NCBI RefSeq assembly: GCF_021023085.1
Contig: NZ_PGCK01000005.1
Coordinates: 1 to 64,000 of the forward strand
Direction of reading: 5' to 3'
Origin: Methanooceanicella nereidis
Lineage (GTDB): Archaea > Halobacteriota > Methanocellia > Methanocellales > Methanocellaceae
Length of the DNA stretch: 64,000 nt
Positions 23,592-32,728 of this stretch are shown piece by piece. Position numbers and translations under genes: made by a program. The first letter of the stretch is position 1. Each line of letters begins with the position of its first letter. The notes under the pieces were generated by a model, which did not search any database, was not told the origin of the DNA, and worked only from the letters and a program-made list of their open reading frames with translations.

Positions 23592-26408
23592 ATGGATTTT
23601 AGATCAATTGAAGAGAAGTGGCAGAAGAAGTACGAAGAGTCGAAAATATTTGAGCCTTCCGTGATAAGCGGGATGCCGAAGTATTTCATCACGTTCCCGT
23701 ACCCTTACATGAACGGGTATTTCCATATAGGCAGGGCCTTCAGCGGCATGCGTGCAGAAGTCCTTGGCAGATATAAGCTCATGCAGGGCTTTAACGTATT
23801 ATTCCCGTTCGCTTTTCACTGCACCGGCACCCCGATAGTGGCTGCGGCCGAGAGGATCGCCGAAGGCGAAAAGAAACAGATGGACATCCTCAAAAAGATG
23901 GGCATCCCGGAAGAGGAGATACCAAAGTTCGCTGACCCGGTATACTGGACACAGTTCTTCCCTAAGGAGACTATGAAGGACCTTAAGAGGATAGGGGCTG
24001 CAGTTGACTGGTCCAGGACTTTCATCACGACATCTCTTAACCCTTATTATGACCAGTTCATAAAATGGCAGTTCAGGAAGCTGAAGGCCGGAGGGTACGT
24101 GGTCCAGGGAGAGCACCCCGTTGTATGGTGCCCGAGGTGCAAGTCGCCAGTAGGCGATCATGCAAGGCTTGAAGGCGAAGGTGTCACACCTGAGGAAATA
24201 TACCTGATCAAGTTCAGGCTCGGCGAGACGGTGCTTCCGTGCGGAACATACCGCCCGGAGACAGCGTTCGGAGCCACCAACCTGTGGCTTAACCCCGACG
24301 TGACGTACGTGAAGGCAAAGGTCAACGACGAGGAATGGATAGTCTCGGAGGAGACCATAGAGAAGCTTGAGAACCAGAAATTCGAGGTCAGTGTCATTGA
24401 AAAGTTCCCGGGCAAGGAGCTCATAGGCAGGAGAGTCATGAACGAGGTGACGGGTAACGATGTGCCGATACTGCCCGCTACGTTCGTGGAGCCCGGAACG
24501 GGTACCGGTGTCGTCATGTCAGTGCCGGCTCACGCGCCGTTCGACTATGCCGCTCTCAGGGACATAGAGAACGACCCCGAAAAGTTCGGGATCAACATGG
24601 ATATCATAAGCGGAATGAAACTTATCCCGCTGATCACCATAGAGAACTTCGGAGAGTTCCCCGCCAAAGAGATAGTGGAGCAGATGAACATCAAGGACCA
24701 GAACGACCCGAAGCTCGACGATGCCACCAAGGAGATCTATAAGAAAGAATTCCACACCGGCCTCCTTAATAAGAATACTGGCAAGTATGCAGGCATGAAG
24801 GTCATGGAAGCCAAGATGGAACTGGTCAGCGACTTCGTTCACAGCGGCAAGGCGGCGATATTCTATGAGCTGCCGGACCCTGTGATCTGCAGAGACCTTA
24901 CAAGATGTGTCGTGAAGATAGTATCCGATCAGTGGTTCCTGAACTACAGCAGCCCGATATGGAAAGCGCAGGCGCATAAGGCTCTCGACAATATGAAGCT
25001 CTATCCGGAAAAGGTGAGAAAGCAGTTCGAGTATGTCCTGGACTGGCTCAAGGACTGGGCGTGCACCAGAGAGTACGGCCTCGGCACCGAGCTTCCGTGG
25101 GACAAGCGCTGGATGGTGGAGTCGCTTTCCGATTCGACAATATACATGGCATACTACACCATAGCGAAATATCTCGAGCACGGCGGATCGACGATCAAGC
25201 CCGAGTCGCTGACGGACGAGTTCTTTGAGTTCATATTCCTTAATAAAGGCCGGGCGGAGGAAGTATCCAAAAATACCGGCATAAGCATGGAGCTGCTGCT
25301 TAAGATGAAGCAGGAGTTCGAGTACTGGTATCCGTTCGACGTCAGGAGCAGCGGAAAGGACCTCGTGCAGAACCACCTTTCGTTCAGCCTGTTCAACCAT
25401 ACGGCCATATTCCCGGAAAAGTACTGGCCAAAAGGCTTTGCTGTCAATGGTTTCCTGCAGCTCGACGGACAGAAGATGTCGTCGAGTAAGGGTAACATAT
25501 ACACCCTGCGCCAGATATGCGACATGTACGGCGCCGACGCCACGAGGCTTACGCTGATGTACGGCGGAGAGGGCCTCGAGGACCCCAACTGGGACAGCGA
25601 GTTCGCCCGTACGGCAGGCCCGAAACTTTCCCAGTGGTACGATTTTGCCACAGAGAGCTATGGAAAGGGAAGGGAAGATGAGAAATACATAGACAGGTGG
25701 CTCGAATCCGTCACAATAAAGGCGATCAAGCTCACGAAGGACGCCATGGACAACATGGACTTCCGTACCGCTATACAGCGCGGATACTTTGACATGCAGC
25801 GCTACCTGCGCTGGTACATCCGCAGGACACCCGTGCCAAATAAGCGCGTGATATCGTGGTTCATAGAAGTCCAGACAAAGATTCTCGCCCCGTTCTGCCC
25901 GCACCTGTGCGAGGAGATCTGGGAGATAATAGGCGGCAAGGGCTTTATCGCGAAATCCCCGTACCCTTCCTGGGACGAGACCGTGGAGGTAGACGAGTCG
26001 ATAGAGAGGTCAGAGGACTTCGTAAGGAGCGTAATAGAAGACCTTCAGGAGATCATAGAGGTGGCTCACCTGGAGAAAGCCAGCGAGGCTTATATTTACA
26101 CTCCGGAAGGCTGGAAGTACAGGGCACTTGAGCTTGCCGCCGGAAAGAACATGGGCGACGCCATGAAGATAGTCATGGCAGAGGAAGAGATGCGCAAGCA
26201 GGGCAAGGAAGTAAGCAAGTACATCCAGAAAGTCGTCGCCGACAGGCTTGTGCCATCGGGAGTGAGCGAGAAGGAGATCCTTGAGGAAGCCAGGGACTTC
26301 ATATCCCGTGAGATCGGGATGAAAGTGGAGATAGACTCCGAGTTCGACCCCGAGAAAAAGAGAAGGCACGCCATACCGGGAAGGCCTGCGATATACGTCA
26401 AGATATAA
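23592..26408 (+). CDS. leuS: leucyl-tRNA synthetase, archaeal/eukaryotic type
   Basis: A 938-aa class I synthetase charging tRNA-Leu. Motifs: the HIGH-like YFHIGRAFSG near residue 45, the KMSKS motif QKMSSSKGN around residue 633, and an inserted CP1 editing domain between them with VPAHAPFDYAAL. The insertion position and the C-terminal part fit the archaeal/cytosolic LeuRS form rather than the bacterial one. The start chosen is the ATG at 23592 (MDFRSIEEKW), with GAGGGTG 5-12 bases upstream. A TTG seven codons earlier is unlikely. A clear terminator follows. Confidence 0.96.
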   Translation: MDFRSIEEKWQKKYEESKIFEPSVISGMPKYFITFPYPYMNGYFHIGRAFSGMRAEVLGRYKLMQGFNVLFPFAFHCTGTPIVAAAERIAEGEKKQMDILKKMGIPEEEIPKFADPVYWTQFFPKETMKDLKRIGAAVDWSRTFITTSLNPYYDQFIKWQFRKLKAGGYVVQGEHPVVWCPRCKSPVGDHARLEGEGVTPEEIYLIKFRLGETVLPCGTYRPETAFGATNLWLNPDVTYVKAKVNDEEWIVSEETIEKLENQKFEVSVIEKFPGKELIGRRVMNEVTGNDVPILPATFVEPGTGTGVVMSVPAHAPFDYAALRDIENDPEKFGINMDIISGMKLIPLITIENFGEFPAKEIVEQMNIKDQNDPKLDDATKEIYKKEFHTGLLNKNTGKYAGMKVMEAKMELVSDFVHSGKAAIFYELPDPVICRDLTRCVVKIVSDQWFLNYSSPIWKAQAHKALDNMKLYPEKVRKQFEYVLDWLKDWACTREYGLGTELPWDKRWMVESLSDSTIYMAYYTIAKYLEHGGSTIKPESLTDEFFEFIFLNKGRAEEVSKNTGISMELLLKMKQEFEYWYPFDVRSSGKDLVQNHLSFSLFNHTAIFPEKYWPKGFAVNGFLQLDGQKMSSSKGNIYTLRQICDMYGADATRLTLMYGGEGLEDPNWDSEFARTAGPKLSQWYDFATESYGKGREDEKYIDRWLESVTIKAIKLTKDAMDNMDFRTAIQRGYFDMQRYLRWYIRRTPVPNKRVISWFIEVQTKILAPFCPHLCEEIWEIIGGKGFIAKSPYPSWDETVEVDESIERSEDFVRSVIEDLQEIIEVAHLEKASEAYIYTPEGWKYRALELAAGKNMGDAMKIVMAEEEMRKQGKEVSKYIQKVVADRLVPSGVSEKEILEEARDFISREIGMKVEIDSEFDPEKKRRHAIPGRPAIYVKI

Positions 26409-26438
26409 AATGGGGTTTGTATACCCCATTATTTTTTG
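26409..26438 (+). terminator. leuS terminator
   Basis: AATGGGGT and ACCCCATT form an eight-base stem with a short loop right after the leuS stop, followed by ATTTTTT. It is the clearest hairpin-plus-T terminator in the window. Confidence 0.7.
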
Positions 26439-26523
26439 ATTTACCATTTTTTGAATTGTCAGTTTCAATAGTAATAAATGATGACATAGCTCCTGCCATC
26501 ATTACGTCAAGATCAAGAAAAAA

Positions 26524-27849
26524 TCATACCCGGTTTTTTGCGGGCAGCATTAAGACAAACCTGCTCCCCATCCCATAGTTCCCGGGAATACGGTCCTCGA
26601 CCCAAATCTTACCGTTAAAATACTCGACCAGCATACGCACCAGGTATAACCCGAGGCCAGTACCCTTGACCTTCGACATCCCTCGTTCTAATCTCCTGAA
26701 TACCTTTTCTTTTAATTCATCCGGAATACCCGGGCCGTTATCATCTATGGTCAACTTATAGTACTGATCTGAATCCTCGTATGTTTTATTTAGATAGATA
26801 TCTATACATACGTCTCCTATCGAATGTTTCACGGCGTTACCTACGATATTTGAGATCGCGTCCTTCAATAGATAATTAGCGCAAACAAAATAGCCCGTTT
26901 TGGGAGCGAAATTAAGGTTAATGATAACTTTTTTCCAGGGGTTATTTTGATATTCATCCCTGACTTCTTCGATCATCTTGCCGATATCGACTGACTCGAA
27001 TGATATTTCCTTCGATTTTAGGCTCTGGAGCTTCCTGACGTTGCTTATCAGCTTTGAGCTATTTACCATCATTTCATGGGATTTTTCGACATAGTTCAAT
27101 TCATCATCAGTTATTTTCGCGGTGGATTTTAGACTGCCAAGAGCCAGCTCAAGATAACCCATGGCGATCTGGTTCATGTTATTGATGTCATGGCCCATTA
27201 AGTCAATATATAATTCCACCTCTGCCTTCGACTCCTGAAGCTGTTCCTCTATCCTTTTCCGCTCCAGTATCTCTTCCCCGAGCGCGATGTTAGCTTTTTT
27301 TAGGTCTGCTGTACGCTCTTCGACCCGTGACTCCAGCGTGTCTCTCGCCATCTTTAACTCATTTTCAGTCCTTTTCAGGTCCGTTATATCAAGTATGACA
27401 CCTACGATGCCGGCCGGTTCTCCTTTCGTATCATGGAAAACAGCTTTATGAAATATCACATCATGTAACTCATCTTCAGCATCCCTGACGGAGCTTTCAT
27501 ACCTTTGAATTCCGCCTGCTTCAAATAGCTCTTTATCGGCTTTATAATAAATATCGGCTAATTCCTTTGGCGCGACATCATAGACGGTCTTCCCCACTAT
27601 TTGATCCTTTGTCAACCCGAGAAATTTTTGAAAAGAGATGTTACATCCCCGGTATATTCTATTCATATCTTTATAGAATATGGGAACTGGTATAGAGTCG
27701 ATAAGTTCCTGTAAAAAATGAAGCTGTTCATGAAACGTAATATCTACTAGCTCTTTTCTTCGTATTATATCGAGTAAATAATTTATACGATCTCGCTGGT
27801 CTTCAAGTTCCCGGATCAGCTTTTCATATATTTTATTCCCATTCGTCAT
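26524..27849 (-). CDS. soluble PAS-domain sensor histidine kinase
   Basis: A 441-aa kinase with no transmembrane segment, so cytosolic. Domain order: short N-terminal coil; PAS domain (about 45-165, with IPVPIFYKDMNRIYRGCN and GIVGVILDITDLKR); a coiled coil of about 50 residues; HisKA-like dimerisation region with phospho-acceptor candidate in DLMGHDINNMNQIA; and the HATPase domain with N box SNIVGNAVKHS, G1 DDNGPGIP and G2 KGTGLGLYLV. This layout is common in methanogens, often without a linked response regulator, and none is adjacent here. The signal is unknown. Confidence 0.9.
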   Translation of the reverse strand: MTNGNKIYEKLIRELEDQRDRINYLLDIIRRKELVDITFHEQLHFLQELIDSIPVPIFYKDMNRIYRGCNISFQKFLGLTKDQIVGKTVYDVAPKELADIYYKADKELFEAGGIQRYESSVRDAEDELHDVIFHKAVFHDTKGEPAGIVGVILDITDLKRTENELKMARDTLESRVEERTADLKKANIALGEEILERKRIEEQLQESKAEVELYIDLMGHDINNMNQIAMGYLELALGSLKSTAKITDDELNYVEKSHEMMVNSSKLISNVRKLQSLKSKEISFESVDIGKMIEEVRDEYQNNPWKKVIINLNFAPKTGYFVCANYLLKDAISNIVGNAVKHSIGDVCIDIYLNKTYEDSDQYYKLTIDDNGPGIPDELKEKVFRRLERGMSKVKGTGLGLYLVRMLVEYFNGKIWVEDRIPGNYGMGSRFVLMLPAKNRV

Positions 27850-28143
27850 AAAGCCCTATATGGATGCGATTTTGAGTGCGATTTTTTTGAAAGTTATCTA
27901 TTATTGTATTTTATTATTATAGATGTATAAATTATATAATATAGAAGTATCTTAAATGTGCAAAAAGATAACGATGCAAATGTATAAAATTCGCGGCAGG
28001 GGTGCACATTGTAAACGGATCGTATTGTACGGTGTTGTTTAACAAGGACTTAAAAGATATTCACGATACTTGACATCTACCGATAAATTTATAGCATATA
28101 CCGCACTATGATGTGCTAGAACATCGTCTATGTTCACAAAGAA

Positions 28144-28215
28144 GGGCACGTAGATCAGGGGTAGATCGCTTCCTTGGCATGGAAGAGGCCTCGGGTTCAA
28201 TTCCCGACGTGTCCA
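28144..28215 (+). tRNA. tRNA-Ala (anticodon GGC)
   Basis: A complete cloverleaf: acceptor GGGCACG with CGTGTCC, D-arm GATC/GATC, anticodon stem CTTCC/GGAAG with loop TTGGCAT (anticodon GGC), and T-arm TCGGG/CCCGA with TTCAATT loop. The acceptor stem has the G3:U70 pair, the identity element of alanine tRNAs. The discriminator is A at 28215 and CCA is not encoded. No intron. An AT-rich promoter-like stretch lies at about 28080-28100. Confidence 0.95.
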
Positions 28216-28301
28216 TAGAATTTTTATCAAAATTTTTACAACAAATCTCTTTTTGCACGATACAATCACGCTGGCTGGTGAGGAGACTCGCTGGCCTGTT
28301 A

Positions 28302-29300
28302 TTAAGTGAACTTAAGGCGTTTGTCCTCTTTATACTGGATATTTTTAGGGTTACCCTCAGCTCTATACACTCGGCCCTCATTGAGATCATAGACTGACGA
28401 CCACACAGTGTCAAAATCAAGCCCTTTTTCGTACTGACACATAAATCCGTACTTTCCGCCCAGAATATCCCTGGCATATTGTATGGAGTCTGAGTCAAAT
28501 CCCTTTTTTAACGCGTCATAACCGGTTCTATACCGGTCCATAGAATTATACAGGTCCGTAATATTCTCAAACTGTTTCATTTCATCGGATAAAAAATTAT
28601 TAGATGCTATGACAAAGCTGGCGTCAGCGTCCTTTTTTTCTATATGGATCTTATCGGCACAGCATTCTGCATGTGCGATATCGCCGCTTCTGTCCGCTAA
28701 GATCACATGCCATGCCCCGGCAATGGGTATAGACTGTAAAGCCTCGATACCCTCATTGACAGTCGCACACCTTTCCAGGATGTAGCGTACGAAAACCATT
28801 GAGTTCAATCCTGGCTTAAGCTCTTTCGGGCATACGAACGTCATTCCGGCAGCAAGCCCTTTTTCGTTCACGCCATCTTCTGCGATGACAAAAGCGGAGG
28901 AGTTCGCAATGAATGAATGCCCGTTCATTGGCGAATATAAGCTGCTGTTGCTTATTTTTCTAAATACTGGCGGCAGATCGTTATTCCGCCCGAAAAAGAC
29001 CTTGTCGTCCTTTTTGAACGCGAACATCGTACAACCCTTTTTTTCAAGGCAGACGCTTACACACATAAGCCACGCGGAAAATTTTTCGTACGGATACATG
29101 AGTCCGTCTGCAATACCTTTTATTTCCTGACATGCTTCGGGAAAATACTTCCTTAATATGAGTTCTGATCCAGTTCCAAAGGCAAGTTGCTCCTGTGATA
29201 GGTCTATTAAACCAAAAAAATCAATATTATTCTTTTTAAGTAATCGCCCGCATTTCATCCCGAATTCATAATGATCGCCTTTAAACCTTGGGTGGTACAA
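28302..29300 (-). CDS. C45/acyl-CoA:6-APA acyltransferase-like Ntn hydrolase
   Basis: A 332-aa N-terminal nucleophile hydrolase of the penicillin acyltransferase (IAT, peptidase C45) family. The conserved GCT segment is KKGCTMFAF, where the Cys becomes the nucleophile after self-cleavage. FGRNNDLP, VNEKGLAAGMTFV and WHVILADRSGDIAHAE follow, as in the family. It probably hydrolyses or transfers an amide-linked acyl group; the substrate is unknown. The TTG start has GGAGGAG six bases upstream. It lies between the intact tRNA-Ala and its broken 3' copy. Confidence 0.85.
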   Translation of the reverse strand: MYHPRFKGDHYEFGMKCGRLLKKNNIDFFGLIDLSQEQLAFGTGSELILRKYFPEACQEIKGIADGLMYPYEKFSAWLMCVSVCLEKKGCTMFAFKKDDKVFFGRNNDLPPVFRKISNSSLYSPMNGHSFIANSSAFVIAEDGVNEKGLAAGMTFVCPKELKPGLNSMVFVRYILERCATVNEGIEALQSIPIAGAWHVILADRSGDIAHAECCADKIHIEKKDADASFVIASNNFLSDEMKQFENITDLYNSMDRYRTGYDALKKGFDSDSIQYARDILGGKYGFMCQYEKGLDFDTVWSSVYDLNEGRVYRAEGNPKNIQYKEDKRLKFT

Positions 29301-29484
29301 CTTGTTCTCCTCCCATTTTCTTTAAACTAATAAGCCAGAGTTGGTATTTATAGATGCCGAAATAAATTTAATTGAAAAAATAATTTTAAATTTACAGAAT
29401 GCTTGCCAGTGCCCGGATAGTATTTACGTCGCCATTTACAATGAACACGATGAGCCACATACACTAGTTTTCATAAAAGTGAGC

Positions 29485-29531
29485 TTTCCTGACGGGGAAT
29501 AGGCCGCGGGTTCAATTCCCGACGTGTCCAT
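29485..29531 (+). pseudogene. broken 3' copy of tRNA-Ala
   Basis: The stretch 29496-29531 repeats the tRNA-Ala segment 28181-28216 with only two differences over 36 bases (3' anticodon stem, T-arm, acceptor 3' strand and the following base). The anticodon arm just upstream is recognisable but mutated. The 5' half (acceptor, D-arm) is absent. A full cloverleaf cannot form, so it is not a functional tRNA. Such 3'-end duplicates are what site-specific integration at tRNA genes leaves behind. The remaining gap between 29301 and 29688 holds nothing else. Confidence 0.7.
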
Positions 29532-29688
29532 TAGCCTATTTTTAATAATCGACAATCTTTTCTTCTTTGTTTTTAGGATAATTTAACGGCATGCTTTACG
29601 GCCGTTTCGACGTATAGCTCGATGCGCTCCTTTGAAAGTAATGTGAGGGAGTATTTTAAAATATTAAATATGTTATATTATTGAAAAA

Positions 29689-30639
29689 TTAATCAGTACG
29701 AGGAGTAATAGGTATATTCGGTTTAGTACTATTAGTCCTGCTTATTGCTTCATGAATTCCTTGAGCCAGTTCATACGCATTCCCCGTCGCCCAAAAGTGC
29801 ATGAAGAACATACGAGGCTCCTCGGTCAACATATGACTGTGCAAAGCTACTACTTTTATATCATTATCATTTAAAGCACGGATCACTGGATTGACCTCGG
29901 TAGATACAAGAATAAAATCGCCGGTGATCGCAGCTCGTTCGCCTCCTAACGGCTGGAACTTGATCATAGTGGCCACATCCATGGTAGGCGGTATCTCCAT
30001 GCCCATATCTATGATTTTCTCCGCCCTTGGGACATCATATTTATAGATGCCATCCTCCAGTATGCCATTATAACCCATTACCCGGTCAAGTCGAGAATGA
30101 TCAATGCTTGAACTAACCTCAGGAGTCTCTTTAGATGAATTATACGACATATTCGTCAATGAAAGAGCGTCGTGAACTTTTTTAGCCATAACTACCGGAT
30201 CACCCTGTCCGCCAATATGCAGGTCGAAAACATTCGGGGTCTCGCCGATGAGCGTATTATGGATGGCGGTTATATCAATACCTTCCTGCTGGATCCTTTT
30301 CTGAACAGACCATATCTCATCTCCCGTTAATACAAGGTCGCCCATCATCATCGCCCCATCACCCATATCCATGAACGCAACCCAGGAATCAAGGCCAAAA
30401 GCAGGTTTTAATTGAACATCCCCGATCATCAGGTCAATATCATTTCTCGGAAGGCTGACCATGAAAACACCGCCCGGCAACATAGTCCCATTTTTCCCTA
30501 ATGCATGTTCGACAGGCTCCCATCCCACATTGCTAATTTTCATATCTCTGTTTTTTATATCTTTGACACTGCCGAAAAGAGATACTGCCATTAGAAGCAC
30601 AATGCAGATACATAGCCATTGCCATACGCTCAATCGCAT
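29689..30639 (-). CDS. exported LppY/LpqO-like (DUF1259) protein
   Basis: A 316-aa protein with an N-terminal signal or anchor helix (WLCICIVLLMAVSLFG) and two repeats of the LppY/LpqO-type domain. Repeat 1 runs to about residue 160 (GDLVLTGDEIWSVQKRIQQE, ITAIHNTLIGETPNVFDLHI). Repeat 2 covers about 185-300 (GDFILVSTEVNPVIRALND, KVVALHSHMLTEEPRMFFMH). The paired histidines suggest metal binding. The function of the family is unknown. GGTGGGG precedes the ATG. It acts outside the membrane. Confidence 0.8.
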   Translation of the reverse strand: MRLSVWQWLCICIVLLMAVSLFGSVKDIKNRDMKISNVGWEPVEHALGKNGTMLPGGVFMVSLPRNDIDLMIGDVQLKPAFGLDSWVAFMDMGDGAMMMGDLVLTGDEIWSVQKRIQQEGIDITAIHNTLIGETPNVFDLHIGGQGDPVVMAKKVHDALSLTNMSYNSSKETPEVSSSIDHSRLDRVMGYNGILEDGIYKYDVPRAEKIIDMGMEIPPTMDVATMIKFQPLGGERAAITGDFILVSTEVNPVIRALNDNDIKVVALHSHMLTEEPRMFFMHFWATGNAYELAQGIHEAISRTNSTKPNIPITPRTD

Positions 30640-30930
30640 TTTACCCCACCATGAATTATTTGTATTAAGGGTAAATCACAATTTTATACGAGAAAAAATA
30701 GTTCACTCTTTATAGCGCGCTAAATACCCATAATTAAAACAGTTAGCGATAAACTTGAAATTGCAAATTCAATTTAAGATACGTCACAAAAAAGAATATA
30801 ACGTCAGAATGTGAGCTAAATTTATAGGTTTTTATCGATACTTTCTCGCATTGCCCGTCATACATCTTAGCTTGCCAATCTATGGCTTATATCCTATTCC
30901 CTAAAGTTATGAGATTAAAAAAGAAAATTC

Positions 30931-30955
30931 CCGGTGCAAGGAGGTAGTGCACCGG
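30931..30955 (-). terminator. terminator of the 30.97-kb gene
   Basis: A perfect eight-base stem CCGGTGCA/TGCACCGG with a nine-base loop. On the minus strand it is followed by GAATTTTCTTTTTT. It lies ten bases after the stop of the gene at 30965-31378. The rest of the 30.64-30.96 kb gap is featureless AT-rich sequence. Confidence 0.65.
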
Positions 30956-30964
30956 ATCTATTTA

Positions 30965-31378
30965 TTATTGGTCTACCATGTCCATTTCGAGGAACATGTC
31001 CCACTGGCCGTCAAGCATAGCGGCTGTGACCTTGTTCTTATCGACGGCGATGTAGGCTTTATGGGGGGTTATGGCCTGCGTGACCATCTGTCCGGTCCTG
31101 TCGCCGTATCCGCCGTGGGCGCAATCGAACTCGGCTATGAACTCATATTCTCCGGGGCCGTAAGCCTCGTTGAGGTATATTTTTAAGGTGTCAGCCATGC
31201 CGTCGAACTTGAAGGTCTCATCCGCGAGGACGAATTCCTTTGCGACATCCATAGCTTCCTCTTGAGTGTATTTGCCGTCCAGTGCCTGCAAGTTCCCGCT
31301 GTCCGATAGTATGAATATAAGGGCCAGTATGGCCAGGATCGCAAAACCGCAAATACCTATCAAGGTGGTAGTCTTCAT
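30965..31378 (-). CDS. membrane-anchored hypothetical protein
   Basis: A 137-aa protein beginning MKTTTLIGICGFAILAILAL, a signal or anchor helix, followed by an extracellular region of about 110 residues. Segments DGKYTQEEAMDVAKEFVLAD and HGGYGDRTGQMVTQAITPHK resemble small exported proteins seen in methanogens. The ATG at 31378 is chosen because GGTGA lies five bases upstream; an ATG four codons earlier (31390) is possible. The function is unknown. It carries its own terminator. Confidence 0.7.
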   Translation of the reverse strand: MKTTTLIGICGFAILAILALIFILSDSGNLQALDGKYTQEEAMDVAKEFVLADETFKFDGMADTLKIYLNEAYGPGEYEFIAEFDCAHGGYGDRTGQMVTQAITPHKAYIAVDKNKVTAAMLDGQWDMFLEMDMVDQ

Positions 31379-31627
31379 ATTAGTCACCATTCTTACGATA
31401 ATAAAGTATTACCGCAGTGATATTAAGCGTTATGTAAACTACGAACCAAACCGTAGTTTAATTTTCAGTATAACGAATAAATATGGAATATTACGACAAC
31501 AGAAAATAAATATAGCAAGAAATCATCATATAACATTTTAACAACAAATAAAATAGAACAAATACTTAAATACCTGTGAACAGGATAAGGTTGTTAGCCT
31601 TTTTAAAGGCATGTGGAGTAAAATCGT

Positions 31628-31807
31628 ATGGATGATTCCATAGAAAAATGCAAATATTTGATATTTTTGGACTCGTGGTTTTGTAGGTTAAAAGGTCAGA
31701 AGGACCCGAACTGTGAAAAATGCAGCATATTATGTACCCGGAAAATAAGGCCTGAGGTAGATAACGACGATAGTTCAGGATTCCTAAAAAGGATCAAGAT
31801 CTGGTGA
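31628..31807 (+). CDS. 59-aa cysteine-rich small protein
   Basis: A short gene reading MDDSIEKCKYLIFLDSWFCR at the N-terminus, with five cysteines spaced C-x10-C-x9-C-x2-C-x3-C (positions 8, 19, 29, 32, 36). This pattern suggests a metal-binding or iron-sulfur mini-protein. GTGGAG lies upstream of the ATG. No homologue is recognised. The preceding promoter region is AT-rich with TACTTAAATAC about 60 bases upstream. Confidence 0.6.
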   Translation: MDDSIEKCKYLIFLDSWFCRLKGQKDPNCEKCSILCTRKIRPEVDNDDSSGFLKRIKIW

Positions 31808-31816
31808 ATGATATGG

Positions 31817-32020
31817 CTATTTATCTATCGTAGTCCTGTAATCATCAATGATCTCGTGTCGTTTCTTTGCCTCTTGATAGCGTTTCTCTTCAGCCAGCTC
31901 TGCGCCCGTTTCTTTTACACTGGCACCGGATGGTTTATCCATTTTCTTTTCTTTTTTAAGGGGAGTATAGGAAGGCATGAGATCACCAGTATCATATCTG
32001 GTATCCTTGCCTAACATCAT
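31817..32020 (-). CDS. small charged hypothetical protein
   Basis: A 67-aa, highly charged protein (many Lys, Glu, Asp) without hydrophobic segments, for example KKEKKMDKPSGASVKETGAE. It is probably disordered or helical. The start ATG at 32020 is uncertain because ATG and GTG codons lie next to it. Coding status rests only on the open frame and plausible spacing to its neighbours. Confidence 0.4.
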   Translation of the reverse strand: MMLGKDTRYDTGDLMPSYTPLKKEKKMDKPSGASVKETGAELAEEKRYQEAKKRHEIIDDYRTTIDK

Positions 32021-32070
32021 TTCCACAGATTTATTCAGTTATAAGGGACAAATCAAAATAAATAACAAAA

Positions 32071-32095
32071 AAGAAGCCCGGCACCGGCAAGAGCA
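32071..32095 (-). terminator. probable terminator of the acetyltransferase gene
   Basis: GCCGG and CCGGGC around TG form a compact hairpin on the minus strand, followed by TTCTTTTTTG, about 25-45 bases after the stop at 32121. Confidence 0.5.
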
Positions 32096-32120
32096 TGATC
32101 ACATCATAGCATGGCCTTTT

Positions 32121-32669
32121 TTAACTTTGCCAGTCCCTTTTTATCATGCCGTACACGACCAGGTCAATGAAACGATCATTAAGCCATGCTGCTTCTCTCA
32201 GCGTTCCCTCTTCTACGAATCCCAGTCTCTCCGGGATCACTCTGCTCCTTTTGTTTTCTACGGCACATCTTATCTCGATCCGGTTCAGGTAAAGCTCATT
32301 GAACGCATGGTCGATCATCGCCTTGCATGACCTTATCATCAACCCTTTTCCCTGGTATTCATCCCCCAGCCAGTAGCCCATACCTGCGGAAAGATTAACA
32401 TTGTCGATGCCATGGCATCCGATAAGCCCTGCAAGCCGGCCGTAATGCCAGATGCCCGTATGGTATTCATTTTTATTGAGACTGTTATCTATGCACAGAA
32501 GAATGAAATTTCTCGAGTGATCCACGCAGGTGTTGGCATCCAGCCATGGGAGCCATTTGCGAAGGTATTCCCTGTTCTTATCCACCAGGGCGAACAGCTC
32601 TTCCGCATCTTCTTCTTCAAGCGGCCTTAGCTCAAGGTCTTCACTGATCTTTTGACACAACATCGTCAT
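32121..32669 (-). CDS. GNAT acetyltransferase, RimJ/RimL type
   Basis: A 182-aa Gcn5-related N-acetyltransferase. The acetyl-CoA site is GYWLGDEYQGKGLMIRSCKA (the Q/R-x-x-G-x-G/A motif). N-terminal LELRPLEEEDAEELFALVDK and C-terminal RLGFVEEGTLREAAWLNDRF with VYGMIKRDW are typical of the RimL/ribosomal-protein Nalpha-acetyltransferase branch. The substrate could be a ribosomal protein or a small amine. GTG/ATG alternatives surround the start; I use the ATG at 32669. Confidence 0.88.
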   Translation of the reverse strand: MTMLCQKISEDLELRPLEEEDAEELFALVDKNREYLRKWLPWLDANTCVDHSRNFILLCIDNSLNKNEYHTGIWHYGRLAGLIGCHGIDNVNLSAGMGYWLGDEYQGKGLMIRSCKAMIDHAFNELYLNRIEIRCAVENKRSRVIPERLGFVEEGTLREAAWLNDRFIDLVVYGMIKRDWQS

Positions 32670-32728
32670 CACTTATGGATTATATGGACAGGTCATGAGA
32701 AGAGTCAGTCCTGGATACGAGATATGAA

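Noticed and set aside
24519-25904. A 461-codon open frame on the minus strand
   Set aside because: It lies wholly opposite leuS and is an antisense effect of the GC-rich codons of leuS; it shows no domain, and no ribosome-binding site was noted.
29485-29531. Functional second tRNA (GAC-like anticodon loop)
   Set aside because: The 5' half is absent and the acceptor and D stems cannot form.
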